DNA of 64,000 nucleotides from Georgenia_B sunbinii (GCF_036421855.1 NZ_JAZGOK010000001.1), one strand, 5' to 3'; positions 17,401-24,993 are shown, counted from the first letter of the stretch. Notes: generated by a model not told the origin, from the letters alone. Numbers and translations: made by a program.

Positions 17401-18895
17401 TGGTGTGACCGTAACTGTCATTCTCGCCGACGAGCAGGTTGTGGTCGGTGAAGTCGTCAGCGAGGTTGGCGCGCAGCTGCAGCGTGACGCTGCGGACCAG
17501 GGTGTCGTCGGTGACCGTGGCCGAGACGGTGAAGTCCTCCGCCGGGTCGATGGTGGCCGGCGTGGTGTCGACGACGACCGGGGTGGTGGAGTCGGTGGCC
17601 ATGGTGGTGAGCTCGGTGGGCACCTGGTCGGGCTCGACGGCGCCGGGGGTGGCGGCGCGGGTGGCGACGATGCGCTGCAGCGAGAAGTCCGCCGGGTCCA
17701 CGCCGTAGGCGATGCCCTGGTCGACGGCGACGTCACGCGCGCCGGCCATGTTGTAGAAGCCGTGGTTCACCGTGACGCCGGTGTCGGTCATGATCTCGAT
17801 GCCGCGGGCGCTGCCGTTGGCCATCCCGCCGGCGTAGATCTCCAGCAGCTGCGCCTCAGGGACCGTGGTGCCCCAGAAGGCGTTGAAGTCGGCCGGGGTG
17901 AGGTCGTCGTTCTGGCCGTTCTTGATCCACAGCACGAGGGTGCCGCCGGCCGGGATCGTGGCGTCCTGCGGCGTCGTGGGCCACAGCGCGGTGCTGCCGC
18001 TGTCGGGGTAGAGGTAGCGGATCTGGTAGTCGCCGAACTCGATCGGCTCGGTGGTGGTGTTGTACACCTCGACGAACTCGTAGCCGTCCGCGCTGCCGAC
18101 GTTGGTGCTGTCGACGACGAGCTCGGTGAGCAGCAGGTTGCCGACCAGCGAGTCGGCCGCCGGGCCGGCGATCGGGCCGGTGGGCTCCTCGGGCTCCTCC
18201 GGCTCCTCGGGTGTCTCGCTGTCGCGGTCCTCGAGCTGGGCGGGGTCGACGACGCCGGGTGACGGCGTCGCGTTGCCGGCCAGCAGGTCCATCGACCGCT
18301 CGGCGGCGTCCACCGGGATGCGGAACTGGGCGGACTGGTCGATGCCGGTGGAGCCGGCCGGGTAGTGCGACCAGCCGACGGGCTCGCCGTCGGCGTCGAG
18401 CACCCGGATGCCGCGGTCGCCGCCGTTGGCCATCCCGGCCTGGCCGGTGACCTGGACGACCTCGTAGGCCGCGTCCCCGCCCCCACGGGTGGCCCAGAAG
18501 GCCCGGAAGTCGTTCTCGTCGTAGGCGAAGGAGTTGACGTTGCCGTCCGAGCTCTCGTAGGCGACCCAGAAGACGACGGTGCCGCCGGCCGGGACCACGG
18601 TGCCCGCCGGTGCGGTGAGCGCGACGTCACGGGCGGTGTCCGCGGAGTCCGTGTAGGAGTAGGCGAAGGAGTAGCCGCCCTCGCCGATCGTCACGTCGGC
18701 GTCGGTCGGGTTGGTGACCTCGAAGTACTCGAAGTGGTCGTAGCTGTCGGGGTTGGGAACGATCTCGGTGACGACCAGCGGCCAGGTCGGTGCCGGGGCA
18801 GCGGTGGCGATGGGGATCACCGTGCCGAGCGCGATGGCGGCCAGCGCGGCGGACGCGACGGTGGCGCGCACCCGCCTGACGGGGAGCGAGGTCAT
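14420..18895 (-). CDS. Secreted LPxTG-anchored protein: two lamin-tail domains plus metallophosphoesterase
   Basis: 1491 residues. Signal peptide: basic TSLPVRRVRATV then a hydrophobic stretch to ATAAPA (about residue 33). First lamin-tail domain at ~36-170 (VVTEIVPNPDSYDHFEYFEV), an acidic Pro/Glu linker near 235, second lamin-tail domain ~250-400 (LLLTELVVDSTNVG). Several Ig/cadherin-like modules follow (~420-900). A calcineurin-type phosphoesterase lies at ~1055-1270 with metal ligands in SDTQYY, HTGDIVDN, GNHD and MSGHYH. The C-terminus has LPVTG, a hydrophobic helix and a basic tail, so sortase should anchor it to the wall. ATG 18895 follows AAGGAG. Three PHO-box-like repeats precede it, suggesting phosphate-starvation control and an extracellular phosphate-scavenging role (inference). 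Confidence 0.92.
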   Translation of the reverse strand: MTSLPVRRVRATVASAALAAIALGTVIPIATAAPAPTWPLVVTEIVPNPDSYDHFEYFEVTNPTDADVTIGEGGYSFAYSYTDSADTARDVALTAPAGTVVPAGGTVVFWVAYESSDGNVNSFAYDENDFRAFWATRGGGDAAYEVVQVTGQAGMANGGDRGIRVLDADGEPVGWSHYPAGSTGIDQSAQFRIPVDAAERSMDLLAGNATPSPGVVDPAQLEDRDSETPEEPEEPEEPTGPIAGPAADSLVGNLLLTELVVDSTNVGSADGYEFVEVYNTTTEPIEFGDYQIRYLYPDSGSTALWPTTPQDATIPAGGTLVLWIKNGQNDDLTPADFNAFWGTTVPEAQLLEIYAGGMANGSARGIEIMTDTGVTVNHGFYNMAGARDVAVDQGIAYGVDPADFSLQRIVATRAATPGAVEPDQVPTELTTMATDSTTPVVVDTTPATIDPAEDFTVSATVTDDTLVRSVTLQLRANLADDFTDHNLLVGENDSYGHTIGAVDLTGKQYFEYRFVASDGSNQVVTDTVRVDVEGVDTSPVRLSVTDGDVVAGTTTVSAAGTTYPAELSLTIDGEVRTPTTPQLEAAPTFAVEVTATDDYFRNGILLPGDGATTNEQCVNGRVLTIFDEGTYSEVETVTTEVPLDAVTQGEDLTLFVSAGTKAWPCEDDDENNDDYTISNPRLILPDGRTLAPAGYTSGNLGMGDSNDGQYDNYPAVFTIPDDAYVAQGYAWDTTEVADGEVAVTATDGDDTDTAAVVVDNTAPVVEPQLTADTVRDAQLQGAITLDATITDATTEVVDVVATLDGMAVELPHVTSSTDLAAGEHVLTITATDAAGNVAEVTETFTTPEEDPAIELLTPADGATVTGTHVDLSAQVTDPAGDDLDVTFRAAHAYDATDAAVTATAGQTRDALAAERDGAALSDADLAALADADGETATVTSSDALPYQLFDVAVPETAGDGASVRVSWEGSANDSAKVLLHVWNTATEAWEETDRHLTEDGGAFTLTADVPVTDHVAGAAARFLVQHSEGFAGADTSDRATVVDPAHPDDTPRDEYDFTLAWESDTQYYNEEFYDHQLAIHEYLLDQREDVNLKYLFHTGDIVDNHDQPYQWENADAAYAMLDDAGLPYGVLAGNHDVGNFANDYSSYGEYFGDARFAANPWFGGSYENNRGHYDLFSAGGIDFIVVSMGWDPGDAEIAWMNEVLAQYPERVGIINVHEYLLTTGGMGPIPQQIQDEVVATNANVSMVMSGHYHDAYTRYDSFDDDGDGVDDRTVTQMLFDYQGLPEGGQGFLRLLQFDNEDEEIRVRTYSPSLEQYNAEHATLEPENQDFVISYETAGITSRVKELHGDAFRAEVLTDEVLTDDEIAASAAVPSGSTVSAAWTPTDGSHGWYAEATDAHGGQVQSEVRQLTFVGTEVPVDPPTGGDDGDDDVSTDDDRPGAGVSDGSSGSGSGSGSLPVTGAELAGIVLALLVLLGLGGVLVVTRRAAAGR

Positions 18896-18927
18896 GGTTT
18901 CCGGACTCCTTCTTCGGGGACCCCGGC

Positions 18928-18971
18928 AGGGTAGGGAGGTGGGATGACCTCGCGGTGAACGGACGGTGACC
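18928..18971 (-). promoter_or_regulatory. PHO-box-like triple repeat and promoter
   Basis: Read on the minus strand, three contiguous 11-base units GGTCACCGTCC, GTTCACCGCGA and GGTCATCCCAC fill 18971-18939. They match the streptomycete PhoP direct-repeat pattern as I recall it (G-T/G-TCA-Y-C with 11-base period). TACCCT, a -10-like hexamer, follows 5 bases later (18933-18928), so the repeats cover the -35 zone, as expected for PhoP activation. The gene start is 33 bases further on. The binding protein is inferred. Confidence 0.65.
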
Positions 18972-18975
18972 GCAG

Positions 18976-20655
18976 TCAGACCAGGTCGGTCAGCTCGCTG
19001 CTGGCGCGGCCGCGCACCGCCTCCAGGGCGTCGACGGCGGTCCGGGCGGCGCGGGCCGCGCGGGCCAGCGCCTGGCACTCCGGCAGCGTGTGCAGCGCGA
19101 GGGCGAGGCGCACCGCCGGCACCTTGCTCGGCGCCATCGACAGGCTGGTGACGCCGAGCCCGACGAGGACGAGCGCGAGCAGCGGGTCGCCGGCGGACTC
19201 CCCGCAGACCCCGATCGGGCGGTCGACCCGCCGGGCGCCCGCGCAGGCGGCCGCGACGACGTCGAGCACGGCGGGCTGCCACGGGTCGAGCAGGTCGGAC
19301 AGCTCGCCCTGCATCCGGTCGGCCGCCATCGTGTACTGCGCGAGGTCGTTGGTGCCCAGGCTGGCGAAGTCGAGGTCCGCCAGGACGTGCTCGGCGCGCA
19401 GCGCGGCTCCGGGCACCTCGATCATCACCCCCGCCTTGGGCAGCCCGTTCTCCCGGACGCGCCGGGCGAACCACGCGGCCTCCTCGGCGGTGGCGACCAT
19501 CGGCGCCATCACCCGGACGTCCGCGCCGGTCTCCTTGGCGGCCACCGCCAGCGCCTCGAGCTGGGCGTCGAGCAGGTCGGGCCGCTCGGCCGACAGCCGC
19601 AGCCCGCGCCGGCCGAGGGCAGGGTTCTCCTCGGGGCCGAGGTCGGCGAACGCGAGCGGCTTGTCCGCCCCGGCGTCGAGCGTGCGGACGACGACGCGCC
19701 GGCCCTCGAACGGCTCGAAGACGCCGCGGTAGATCTCCACCTGTTCCGCGACGGTCGGTGCCCGGGTCGCCGAGAGGTAGACGAACTCGGTGCGGAACAG
19801 CCCGACGCCCTCGAGGTCGCGCGCGCCGGCGTCGACGGCGTCCGCCACGCCGCCGATGTTGGCGAGCAAGGCGACCGGCACACCGTCGCTCGTACGTCCC
19901 GGGCCGCTGTAGGCGGCCAGTGCCGCCGCACGGCGCCGCACCCGGTCCTCCTGCGCCGCGACGAGCGCCGGGTCGGGGTCGATGGTCACCTCGCCGGTGT
20001 CCCCGTCGAGTGCCACCTGGGTGCCGGCCGGGACGTTCGTGGCGCCGGCGAGCTGGACCACCGCTGGGATGCCCATCTGGGCGGCGAGGATCGCGGTGTG
20101 GCTGGTGCGGCCGCCGGCCTCGGTGACGATGCCGACGACGAGCGACCGGTCGAGGGTGGCGGTCTCCGCCGGAGCGAGGTCGCGGGCGACGATGACGCTC
20201 GGCACGGTGAACGGTGGCACCCCCGGCGGGGCGACACCGAGCACCGCGGCGACGGCACGGTCACCGATGTCGCGCAGGTCGGCGACCCGTTCGGCGAAGT
20301 AGCCGCCGAGCGCCTCGAACTGCACGGCGTACTCCTCGACCGCGCCGGCGATCGCGGTCGCCGGGCCGCGACCGGCCGCCAGCTGCTTGCCGGCGGCGTC
20401 GATCAGCCCGGTGTCGCGGGCGATGAGCGCGGTGGCCTGCAGGATCTGCTGGGCGGTGTCGTCGACGAGGGCGGCGCGCTGCTCGAGCGTGACGGCCACC
20501 GACTCGAGGGCGGCCCGCACGTCGGCGAGCGCGGCCTCCTGGTCCTCGGCCGGCGGTTCGTCAGCCGGCGGTGGGACGGGCGGCGACACCTGGACGACCG
20601 GGCCGTGGGCGGTGCCCGGGCTGACGCCGATCCCCTGCTTCGTCTCGGACGCCAT
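18976..20655 (-). CDS. ptsI: PTS enzyme I (phosphoenolpyruvate-protein phosphotransferase)
   Basis: Takes phosphate from PEP and passes it to HPr, the first step of all PTS sugar uptake. It has 559 residues, the usual length. The order is an N-terminal HPr-binding/swivelling domain with the phospho-histidine in GGRTSHTAILA (residue ~180), then the PEP-binding barrel with GLFRTEFVYL, RTLDAGADKPL, MIEVPGAAL, SLGTNDLAQYTMAADR and the C-terminal Cys in GVCGESAGDP. ATG 20655 is 3 bases after the HPr stop. Third gene of the fruK-ptsH-ptsI unit. Confidence 0.97.
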   Translation of the reverse strand: MASETKQGIGVSPGTAHGPVVQVSPPVPPPADEPPAEDQEAALADVRAALESVAVTLEQRAALVDDTAQQILQATALIARDTGLIDAAGKQLAAGRGPATAIAGAVEEYAVQFEALGGYFAERVADLRDIGDRAVAAVLGVAPPGVPPFTVPSVIVARDLAPAETATLDRSLVVGIVTEAGGRTSHTAILAAQMGIPAVVQLAGATNVPAGTQVALDGDTGEVTIDPDPALVAAQEDRVRRRAAALAAYSGPGRTSDGVPVALLANIGGVADAVDAGARDLEGVGLFRTEFVYLSATRAPTVAEQVEIYRGVFEPFEGRRVVVRTLDAGADKPLAFADLGPEENPALGRRGLRLSAERPDLLDAQLEALAVAAKETGADVRVMAPMVATAEEAAWFARRVRENGLPKAGVMIEVPGAALRAEHVLADLDFASLGTNDLAQYTMAADRMQGELSDLLDPWQPAVLDVVAAACAGARRVDRPIGVCGESAGDPLLALVLVGLGVTSLSMAPSKVPAVRLALALHTLPECQALARAARAARTAVDALEAVRGRASSELTDLV

Positions 20656-20658
20656 GGC

Positions 20659-20928
20659 CTACTCCGCGTCGAGGTCGCGGGCGAGCAGCGCGACGAGGCT
20701 GTCGAGGGTCGGGTCGGCGTCGTCGCCGTCGGCGCTGAGGACGACCTCCTCGCCGTGCTTGGCGCCCAGGGCCATGACGCCGAGGATGCTGCGGGCGTCG
20801 ACCGGGGTCTGGCCCGGCCGGCCGATCTTGACTGCGAGGCCGGAGGCGGTGGCCTCCTGGACGAACATGGCGGCGGGCCTCGCGTGCAGGCCGACGGACG
20901 AGGCGATGGTGACGTTGCGGGTTGCCAT
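20659..20928 (-). CDS. ptsH: PTS phosphocarrier protein HPr
   Basis: An 89-residue phosphocarrier between enzyme I and sugar-specific enzymes II. The phosphorylated histidine is in SSVGLHARPAAMF near residue 15, and the regulatory-serine segment is VDARSILGVMALGA (residues ~42-55, Ser present). It starts at ATG 20928 after AAGGAG. It lies between fruK and ptsI with gaps of 16 and 3 bases, so all three are probably one transcript. Confidence 0.97.
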   Translation of the reverse strand: MATRNVTIASSVGLHARPAAMFVQEATASGLAVKIGRPGQTPVDARSILGVMALGAKHGEEVVLSADGDDADPTLDSLVALLARDLDAE

Positions 20929-20944
20929 GGCGGTGCTCCTTGGG

Positions 20945-21919
20945 TCAGGTGAGGGTGAGCGTGAGGTCGGGGTCGACCGTGGTCTCGACGACGATGCCGT
21001 CGAGGTCGGCCGGGGTCGGGACCCGGCTGCCGGGCAGCGTGACGGCTGCCGCGCCCCAGCGCACCCCGGTCGCCAGCGCGGCCGCGGCGGTCGTCCCGCT
21101 CGAGAGCCCGTGGAGCAGGCCGGCGAGCATGCAGTCACCGGCCCCGACGGTGGAGAGCGGGGCGCCGACCGTGGCCCGGGCGTGGACCACGGTGTCCGCG
21201 GTCACCAGCAGCGCGCCGTCACTGCCGAGGCTGACGGCGACGATCGTGATCCCGCTGGCGACGAGGTCCCGAGCGGCGGCCCGGACGTCAGCGAGGGTCG
21301 GCAGTGGGTGCCCGACGACCTCCGCGAGCTCCTCGTGGTTGGGCTTGACGAGGTCCGGGCGGGCCGCGACGGCGGCCACCATCGGGGGGCCGGAGGAGTC
21401 GATCGCCACCAGCCCGCCGCGCGCCCGCACCCCCGCCACGAGAGCGGCGTAGAAGTCCGTGGGAGCGCCGGGCGGCAGGCTGCCGCACCCCGCGACCCAG
21501 GCCCCGTCGCCCGCCGGCGCGATGGTGGCGGTGAGCAGTGCCTCGGTCTCCGCCGGTGACAGCTCCGGGCCGGGCTCGTTGAGCTTCGTCGTCGTGCCGT
21601 CGGGCTCGAGGACGCTGACGTTCATCCGCACCGCGCCCGCGACCGGCACTGCGGCGTGGTCCACCCGCGCGGCGGTGAGCAGCTGCTCGAGCAGGTGCCC
21701 TTCGGGACCGCCGACCGGCAGCACCGCGAGTGTCGCGGCACCTTGCGCGGCCAGCGCACGCGAGACGTTGACCCCCTTGCCACCGGGATCGACCCGGACC
21801 CCGCCGGCACGGTGCACCTCGCCGCGCCGGAGGGCGTCGACGACGATCGCGCGGTCGATGCTCGGGTTGGGGGTCAGCGTGACCACCGCGCCGTGCCACT
21901 GCCTCGCTGCTTCGCTCAC
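20945..21919 (-). CDS. fruK: 1-phosphofructokinase
   Basis: PfkB-family sugar kinase, 324 residues, converting fructose 1-phosphate to fructose 1,6-bisphosphate. The N-terminus is VVTLTPNPSIDRAI, then DPGGKGVNVSRAL, and the ATP/anion-hole motif STVGAGDCMLAG carries the catalytic Asp. GTG 21919 is chosen since the family N-terminus begins just after it. First gene of fruK-ptsH-ptsI. Usually a fructose-specific enzyme II follows fruK, but none is present here and the upstream neighbours are ABC genes. A promoter and palindrome lie at 21954-22003. Confidence 0.93.
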   Translation of the reverse strand: MSEAARQWHGAVVTLTPNPSIDRAIVVDALRRGEVHRAGGVRVDPGGKGVNVSRALAAQGAATLAVLPVGGPEGHLLEQLLTAARVDHAAVPVAGAVRMNVSVLEPDGTTTKLNEPGPELSPAETEALLTATIAPAGDGAWVAGCGSLPPGAPTDFYAALVAGVRARGGLVAIDSSGPPMVAAVAARPDLVKPNHEELAEVVGHPLPTLADVRAAARDLVASGITIVAVSLGSDGALLVTADTVVHARATVGAPLSTVGAGDCMLAGLLHGLSSGTTAAAALATGVRWGAAAVTLPGSRVPTPADLDGIVVETTVDPDLTLTLT

Positions 21920-21953
21920 CGGACCCCCACGTCGCGACCATGTGCCTGCGCCT

Positions 21954-21982
21954 ATGACACCACCCATACGGCGCAATGTAAA
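21954..21982 (-). promoter_or_regulatory. Promoter of fruK-ptsH-ptsI
   Basis: Minus-strand -35 TTTACA (21982-21977), 17-base spacer, -10 TGTCAT (21959-21954). Expected start near 21947, giving a leader of about 28 bases to GTG 21919. Confidence 0.55.
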
Positions 21983-21984
21983 GG

Positions 21985-22003
21985 CATTCGGACACTCCAA
22001 ATG
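21985..22003. promoter_or_regulatory. Palindromic operator upstream of the fruK promoter
   Basis: 19-base near-perfect palindrome CATTCGGACACTCCAAATG (arms CATTCGGA / TCCAAATG, one mismatch), 2 bases upstream of the -35 box. Its place suggests a binding site for a sugar-responsive regulator (FruR/DeoR- or LacI-like). No such regulator is encoded nearby. Confidence 0.5.
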
Positions 22004-22040
22004 TGGGTTCTGTTGGGTCTCGCAGCTCCGTGGCGACCGG

Positions 22041-22820
22041 TCAGCGGAACCGGCGCCCCTCGTCGCGGCGGAAGGCGAGCACCGCCAGTGCCGTGAACAG
22101 CGCCAGCCATCCCACGAGGACCGGCAGCGCGAGCGCGCCCGCCGGCTCGCCGGTGAGGACCTGGACCACGAGGTCGCGGCCGGCGCGGCTGGGCAGCCAC
22201 TCGGACAGCGAGTCGAGCCAGCCGGGGAACATCTGCGGCGGCAGGAACAGACCGCCGGCGAAGGCCATCGGGAACAGGACGACCTGGACGACGGCGATCG
22301 CCGCCTTGCTGCTCATCCGGTAGCCGATCGCCAGGCCGAGCATGAGGAACGGCAGGCCCGCGGCGACGACGGCGATGATCCCGAGCAGCAGGGTGCCGGC
22401 CGGCACGGTGGCATCGGTGAGCAGCCAGCCCAGCACGATGAGCGGCACGAGCGCGACGACCGAGAAGATGATCCCGGTGACGACCCTGCCCGCCAGGCGC
22501 GGCGTTGCGCCGGCCGGCAGCGTCCGGACGTAGCCGTCGAAGGGCAGTGCCCGGTCCTCCGCCACCCCGGTGCCGAAGGTGAACAGGAAGGCGGCCATCA
22601 CGGCGAACATCGCCAGCTGCCCGACGGCGGCGGTCGCGACGGTCGGGTCGCCGGCGATCGCCGAGCTCGGCACCACGAAGAACACCAACGCGAGCGCGGG
22701 GAACATCAGGTTGCTGATGACCGCGATCGGGATGCGGACGGTCTCGAGGATGTTGAACTTCGCGTGGAGCGCGACGAGGCGCAGCGCGGACGGCGCGGTA
22801 GGAGCGGTCACGGCGCTCAT
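22041..22820 (-). CDS. ABC-2 type permease
   Basis: A 259-residue membrane subunit with about six hydrophobic helices (first near residues 32-52, last near 230-250). It has the ABC-2 signature region around VRTLPAGATPRLAGRVV and the amphipathic FLPPQMFPGWLDSLSEWLP segment before the last helix. Fourth gene of a minus-strand operon and overlapped by 4 bases with its ATPase, so the two form one exporter. Substrate unknown. Confidence 0.9.
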   Translation of the reverse strand: MSAVTAPTAPSALRLVALHAKFNILETVRIPIAVISNLMFPALALVFFVVPSSAIAGDPTVATAAVGQLAMFAVMAAFLFTFGTGVAEDRALPFDGYVRTLPAGATPRLAGRVVTGIIFSVVALVPLIVLGWLLTDATVPAGTLLLGIIAVVAAGLPFLMLGLAIGYRMSSKAAIAVVQVVLFPMAFAGGLFLPPQMFPGWLDSLSEWLPSRAGRDLVVQVLTGEPAGALALPVLVGWLALFTALAVLAFRRDEGRRFR

Positions 22821-23707
22821 GCCACCGCCTCCTTCCGGGTGAGGGCGAGGAAGGCCTCCTCGAGAGAGACACCGCGCACCTCGAGGGAGTCGAAGGCGAT
22901 GTCGCGTCGGACGAGATCGGTGACGAGGGCGTCGGAATCGGTGGTCAGGAGGTGGTGGCGGGTGCCGTCGTGCGTCACCGAGGTGACGCCGGGCAACGCC
23001 AGGAGCCGGTCGTCGGCCGCGGGGGTGCGGAGCGTGACCTGGCGGACGCTGACCCGGGCGAGGACCGTGGCGAGCTCGCCGTCAGCGAGGATGCGGCCGT
23101 CGTCGATGACGACGACGCGCTGCGCCAGGGCCTCGACCTCCTCGATGTAGTGGCTGGTGAGCAGGATGGTGGCGCCGTCGGCGTGGTAGTCGCGGATCGC
23201 CTGCCACAGCGCGCGGCGGCTCTCGACGTCGAGGCCGGTCGTCGGCTCGTCGAGCAGCACGAGGCGCGGCCGCCCGACGAAGGCGAGCGCGACGGCGAGC
23301 CGGCGCTGCTGCCCGCCGGAGAGCCCACCGGTCTGCCGGGCGGTGAGGTCGGTGAGGTCGAAGCGGGCGAGCAGCTCGGAGCGGTCGACCGGGTCGGCGT
23401 AGTGGCCGGCGACGAAGTCGACCACCTCCCCCACCCGCAGCGTCGGCGGCAGGCCGGTCTCCTGCGGCGTCGTGCCCAGCGCCAGCCGGGACGCGGGCAA
23501 CCGGGGGTCACCGCCGAAGATCCGCACCGTACCGGCGTCGGCGCGGCGCCGGCCGCTGATGAGGGAGAGCAGGGTGGTCTTGCCGGCCCCGTTGGGGCCG
23601 AGCAGGCCGACGAGCTCGCCGGCGCCGACCTCGAGGCTGATGCCGTCGAGAGCGACGACCTCGCCGAAGCCGCGCCGGACGTCGAGCGCACTGATGACCG
23701 GTTCCAT
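22817..23707 (-). CDS. ABC transporter ATP-binding protein
   Basis: A 296-residue nucleotide-binding subunit: Walker A GPNGAGKTTLLS, signature LSGGQQRRLAVA, Walker B LVLLDEPTTGLD, and switch His in LLTSHYIEEVE. A C-terminal extension of ~80 residues is typical for ABC-2 exporters. ATG 23707 overlaps the regulator stop by one base (TGATG); GTG 23710 is an alternative start. It works with the permease at 22041-22820. Confidence 0.93.
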   Translation of the reverse strand: MEPVISALDVRRGFGEVVALDGISLEVGAGELVGLLGPNGAGKTTLLSLISGRRRADAGTVRIFGGDPRLPASRLALGTTPQETGLPPTLRVGEVVDFVAGHYADPVDRSELLARFDLTDLTARQTGGLSGGQQRRLAVALAFVGRPRLVLLDEPTTGLDVESRRALWQAIRDYHADGATILLTSHYIEEVEALAQRVVVIDDGRILADGELATVLARVSVRQVTLRTPAADDRLLALPGVTSVTHDGTRHHLLTTDSDALVTDLVRRDIAFDSLEVRGVSLEEAFLALTRKEAVA

Positions 23708-24009
23708 CACTTCATCCCCCTCAGCAGTGCTTCCAGCGACTCGGTGTAGGCGTCGAAGGCCTGGCGGCCCTTCTTCGTCAGGGCGACGTGGGTGGCGGGG
23801 CTGCGCCCCTCGAACGACTTCTCGATGGCGACGTACCCCGCTTCCTCGAGCTTGCGCAGGTGGGTGGAAAGGTTGCCTGCGGTCATCTCGAGCAGCTGCT
23901 GCAGCTTGGGGAAGCTCAGGCGGTCACCGGCGCCGAGCGCGGCGAGCGTAGCCATCACCCGCAGCCGGGACTGGGCGTGGATGACCGGGTCGAGCTCGAC
24001 GTCGGTCAT
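23707..24009 (-). CDS. Winged-helix transcriptional regulator
   Basis: A 100-residue single-domain winged-helix protein of the HTH_34 / MarR-ArsR-like type: HAQSRLRVMATLAAL, LSFPKLQQLLEMTAGNLSTH as recognition region, then the wing around EKSFEGRSPATHVALTKKG. It lies second in an operon, between a membrane protein and an ABC exporter, with 4-base and 1-base overlaps. It probably controls this operon, perhaps through the 35-base palindrome at 24677-24711. Confidence 0.88.
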   Translation of the reverse strand: MTDVELDPVIHAQSRLRVMATLAALGAGDRLSFPKLQQLLEMTAGNLSTHLRKLEEAGYVAIEKSFEGRSPATHVALTKKGRQAFDAYTESLEALLRGMK

Positions 24010-24662
24010 GCCGGCCGCCGGGAGCTCCGCCGGGCGTCCACCGCGGCGGCCACGAGGAACCCGCCGCCGCCGGCCACCGCCATCACCAGGTAGATGGCCG
24101 GCGCGCCGGCGAGGGACGCGACGCCGGCGACGACGGCGATCCAGCCGCCGAGCGCGAACATCCGCCACTCGCGCCACAACATGCCGCCGGCCATGTAGAT
24201 GAGACCGACGACGAGGCAGCTGACGCCGTTGGTGAGCACGGTCATCACCTCGGACCCGGCGCCGGCGCGGACCGCACCGCCGAAGACCAGCGAGGCGACG
24301 ACGAACCCGATGAACCAGGTCCAGCCGTACATCGCGCCGACGGTGGCGGACTCGCCGCTGACCCCGGCGAACCGCCGCCCGATGTGGACCATGGTGACGG
24401 CGACCGCCATCACCAGGAGGATGGCGAAGACGATGAACGCCCACGCGGGCGGGGCTGCCCGGGAGGCACCGCCGGTGAGGAAGAGCGTGAGGTAGCCGAG
24501 GAGCCACGCGCTGCCCCACGCCGTGGCGATCACCGCCAGGCTCGGCTCGGTGCGGCGCCTGGTCTCCTCGCGCTGCTGCACGATGAGCGCCAGCAGCGCG
24601 ACCGGGTCGGCGCCGGTGGGCAGCAACGACCCGTCGGTCCGGTCGTCGGGTCGTGGACCCAT
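24006..24662 (-). CDS. Six-helix membrane protein of unknown function
   Basis: A 218-residue protein. A charged N-terminal ~40 residues (ALIVQQREETRRRTEPS) is followed by about six hydrophobic segments from residue ~43 to ~205 and a short basic tail. No enzymatic motif seen. It starts at ATG 24662 after GAGGAG. First gene of the operon with the winged-helix regulator and ABC exporter, so it may be a sensor or accessory component. I do not recognise the family. Confidence 0.8.
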   Translation of the reverse strand: MGPRPDDRTDGSLLPTGADPVALLALIVQQREETRRRTEPSLAVIATAWGSAWLLGYLTLFLTGGASRAAPPAWAFIVFAILLVMAVAVTMVHIGRRFAGVSGESATVGAMYGWTWFIGFVVASLVFGGAVRAGAGSEVMTVLTNGVSCLVVGLIYMAGGMLWREWRMFALGGWIAVVAGVASLAGAPAIYLVMAVAGGGGFLVAAAVDARRSSRRPA

Positions 24663-24676
24663 GAGCGTCTCCTCAG

Positions 24677-24711
24677 CTGCAGATCAGTTTGCGTCACAAA
24701 CCAGTCTGCAG
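24677..24711. promoter_or_regulatory. 35-base palindrome upstream of the exporter operon
   Basis: Outer arms CTGCAGA / TCTGCAG and inner arms GTTTG / CAAAC are symmetric about CGTCA, with three mismatched pairs between them. It lies 15 bases upstream of ATG 24662 and is the only symmetric element in this gap. Probable operator for the winged-helix regulator encoded in the operon. Confidence 0.5.
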
Positions 24712-24736
24712 GATGGGGCGCCTGGGTGCAACTGCC

Positions 24737-24967
24737 CTACTGCCGAGAGCGTCGGTCGTCGCGGCGCGAGCCGCCGTGCTTCTTGTGCACCGCCTGCTTG
24801 GAGACGCCGAGGAGGAACGCGATCTCGGCCCAGGTGAGCCCCTGCGCGCGGGCGCGCCGCACGAGCACCACCTCGCGTCGGTCCGCCTCCTGGCGCAGCG
24901 CCACCAGCGCGCCGAGCTGGGCGAAGACGTCGTCGCCGTCATCGACGGCATGGGCGAGCGAGTGCAT
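24737..24967 (-). CDS. Small helix-turn-helix DNA-binding protein
   Basis: About 76 residues. An acidic N-terminal helix region is followed by the HTH segment GLTWAEIAFLLGVSKQAVHK (residues ~47-66) and a basic tail of Arg residues. ATG 24967 is preferred: GGGAGG stands 5 bases upstream. An ATG at 24991 (84 aa) would put its own ribosome site inside an operator palindrome. The protein is a single gene whose promoter is covered by two palindromes, so autoregulation is likely. The HTH resembles that of the gene at 61088-61495. Confidence 0.8.
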   Translation of the reverse strand: MHSLAHAVDDGDDVFAQLGALVALRQEADRREVVLVRRARAQGLTWAEIAFLLGVSKQAVHKKHGGSRRDDRRSRQ

Positions 24968-24993
24968 CGAGACCTCCCGAGGGTCGACCATGA

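Noticed and set aside
13997..18262. A 1421-codon open frame on the plus strand opposite the wall-anchored protein
   Set aside because: It is the antisense shadow of a real gene in GC-rich DNA: Val/Gly/Asp/Arg-dominated composition, no family motifs, while the minus strand shows signal peptide, domains and LPxTG.
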